A DNA stretch of 64,000 bases from contig CAKSLF010000003.1 in NCBI GenBank assembly GCA_934466455.1, positions 62,001 to 126,000 on the forward strand, given 5' to 3'. Below, in pieces: positions 62,916-64,000 of this stretch. A program made the translations under genes and the position numbers. A model generated the notes under the pieces. That model saw only the letters and a program-made list of their open reading frames with translations. It searched no databases and was not told where the DNA came from. This DNA comes from an uncultured Oscillospiraceae bacterium. Lineage in GTDB: Bacteria > Bacillota > Clostridia > Oscillospirales > Ruminococcaceae. Position 1 is the first letter of the stretch; the number at the start of each line of letters is the position of its first letter.

Positions 62916-64000
62916 GTGTCCGGATATTTTGACGAGCTTAAAAATATGATAGATGTAGGCAAGGGATACGATATGGAGCGCATAGAGCGGGCATATCTTC
63001 TTGCCGAAAAAGCCCACAGCGGTCAGTTCCGAGCAAGCGGAGAACCGTATATAGTCCACCCGGTGGAAGCGGCAAAGATTACCGTTCAGCTCGGTATGGA
63101 TACGGATACGGTTGTAACTGCGCTGCTTCACGATGTTGTTGAGGATACCGAGGTTACACTTGACGAAATCAAAAAAGAGTTCGGACCAGATGTTGCAAAC
63201 CTTGTTGACGGCGTTACAAAGCTGAAGCAGATAAAGAAGGTAAACAACGCATCAAAAGAAGAACAGCAGGCGGAAAATGTCCGCAAAATGTTTATGGCAA
63301 TGGCAAAGGATATTCGGGTCATCATTGTCAAGCTTGCGGACAGGCTCCATAATATGCGAACAATTGACGCAAAGCCGGTGGAAAAACAGCGCAGAACGGC
63401 GCACGAAACAATGGAGATATATGCTCCGCTGGCACACCGCCTCGGTATCCGCCCGATTATGGAGGAGCTTGAGGACAGGTGCATACGGGTACTCGACCCG
63501 GTTGGCTATCACGATATTGAAAGCCGCATGGAAATGCAGAAGGAGGAACAGAAGGAGTTCCTCGACCATATAAAAAATAAAATAGACGAGCGTCTGCGCA
63601 AGGAAAACTGCGAATTTTACCTTATGGGGCGCATAAAGAGCGTTTACGGAATATACCGCAAAATTTACGAGCAGGGTAAATCCATGGAGGAAATTTATGA
63701 TATTTACGCCGTTCGTGTTATTGTAAATACCGTATACGACTGCTACTATGTACTTGGTGTAATGCATGACCTCTTCCGCCCGATTCCGGACAGATTTAAG
63801 GATTATATCTCTACGCCGAAGCAGAATATGTACCAGTCGCTGCACACAACCTGTATTGACAGTAAAGGCATACCGTTTGAGATACAGATACGCACATGGG
63901 ATATGCACCATACCGCAGAATACGGTATTGCCGCACACTGGAAATATAAGGCGGGAATACAGGGAAAATATGAGCTTGAGGAACGCCTTGCATGGGTTCG
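62916..64000 (+). CDS. relA: Bifunctional (p)ppGpp synthetase/hydrolase (partial, runs off right edge)
   Basis: Controls the stringent response by making and breaking (p)ppGpp. The visible ~361 residues start VSGYFDELKNM. The HD hydrolase domain has SGEPYIVHPVEAAKI and LLHDVVEDTEV, with KLADRLHNMRT. The synthetase domain has RIKSVYGIYRKI, IYDIYAVRVIV and RFKDYISTPKQNMYQSLHT. A GTG start at 62916 is preferred because homologues begin there; GTG 62907 is also in frame. Both activities look intact as far as seen. The TGS and ACT parts lie outside. Confidence 0.93.
   Translation, partial: MSGYFDELKNMIDVGKGYDMERIERAYLLAEKAHSGQFRASGEPYIVHPVEAAKITVQLGMDTDTVVTALLHDVVEDTEVTLDEIKKEFGPDVANLVDGVTKLKQIKKVNNASKEEQQAENVRKMFMAMAKDIRVIIVKLADRLHNMRTIDAKPVEKQRRTAHETMEIYAPLAHRLGIRPIMEELEDRCIRVLDPVGYHDIESRMEMQKEEQKEFLDHIKNKIDERLRKENCEFYLMGRIKSVYGIYRKIYEQGKSMEEIYDIYAVRVIVNTVYDCYYVLGVMHDLFRPIPDRFKDYISTPKQNMYQSLHTTCIDSKGIPFEIQIRTWDMHHTAEYGIAAHWKYKAGIQGKYELEERLAWV

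Overview
The window reads as chromosomal DNA of a Gram-positive Clostridia-type bacterium (Bacillota). The evidence is strong AGGAGG-type ribosome sites, sigma-A promoters with 17-nt spacing, T-tailed hairpin terminators, a SAM-I riboswitch in front of metK, B12-dependent ribonucleotide reductase (nrdJ), pyruvate phosphate dikinase and RelA/SpoT in a Firmicute style. Nothing narrows it to a named species.

Layout. 1-20.3 kb is mostly housekeeping: a pyrophosphatase-like/hydrolase fusion (cut by the left edge), metK, ppa, nrdJ, a MarR-MATE operon, an RNHCP protein, folC, valS, an OmpR-type two-component pair, a SLOG-fold protein with an HGSNAT-like membrane acyltransferase, a large membrane protein with C-terminal repeats, and three related GNAT acetyltransferases around a palindromic operator.

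20.3-40.8 kb is an accessory island and the main interest. Read right to left on the minus strand it holds: two NACHT NTPases (one with an N-terminal winged helix); a 4-TM protein and an FtsK/SpoIIIE (EssC-like) ATPase; a protein with repeated IPKAVVSAD motifs and an E2-like domain; a JAMM/JAB peptidase; a ThiF/E1-like enzyme; two small helical proteins, one WXG100-like; a NucA/NucB-type nuclease with a helical N-terminus; a DUF2625-like protein; a transglutaminase-fold protein; then a ClpP-type protease, a degenerate AAA+-like protein, a VirD4/TraG-like ATPase with an L7/L12-like tail, and a membrane-anchored DnaA-like ATPase. Three transcription units in the island start with the same promoter-like element, CGGATA-N14-CCGTAT. 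A divergent sigma-factor-like gene lies beside the NACHT pair and is a candidate reader of that element. I infer a co-regulated, type VII-secretion-like system in which ubiquitin-style chemistry (E1, E2 and JAB, but no visible ubiquitin-like protein), proteolysis and a nuclease toxin work together, guarded or controlled by NACHT proteins. I do not know a described system with this composition.

40.9-64 kb returns to housekeeping: ppdK, a GlmU-like protein with a decayed uridyltransferase domain, prs, pncB, ade, a second MATE, ftsH, tRNA-Ala(GGC), a sortase, an ArsP_2-type metal exporter, a complete livJHMGF branched-chain amino-acid transporter, recJ and the start of relA/spoT. The heptamer TGAGCAC/GTGCTCA is strikingly common across the window.
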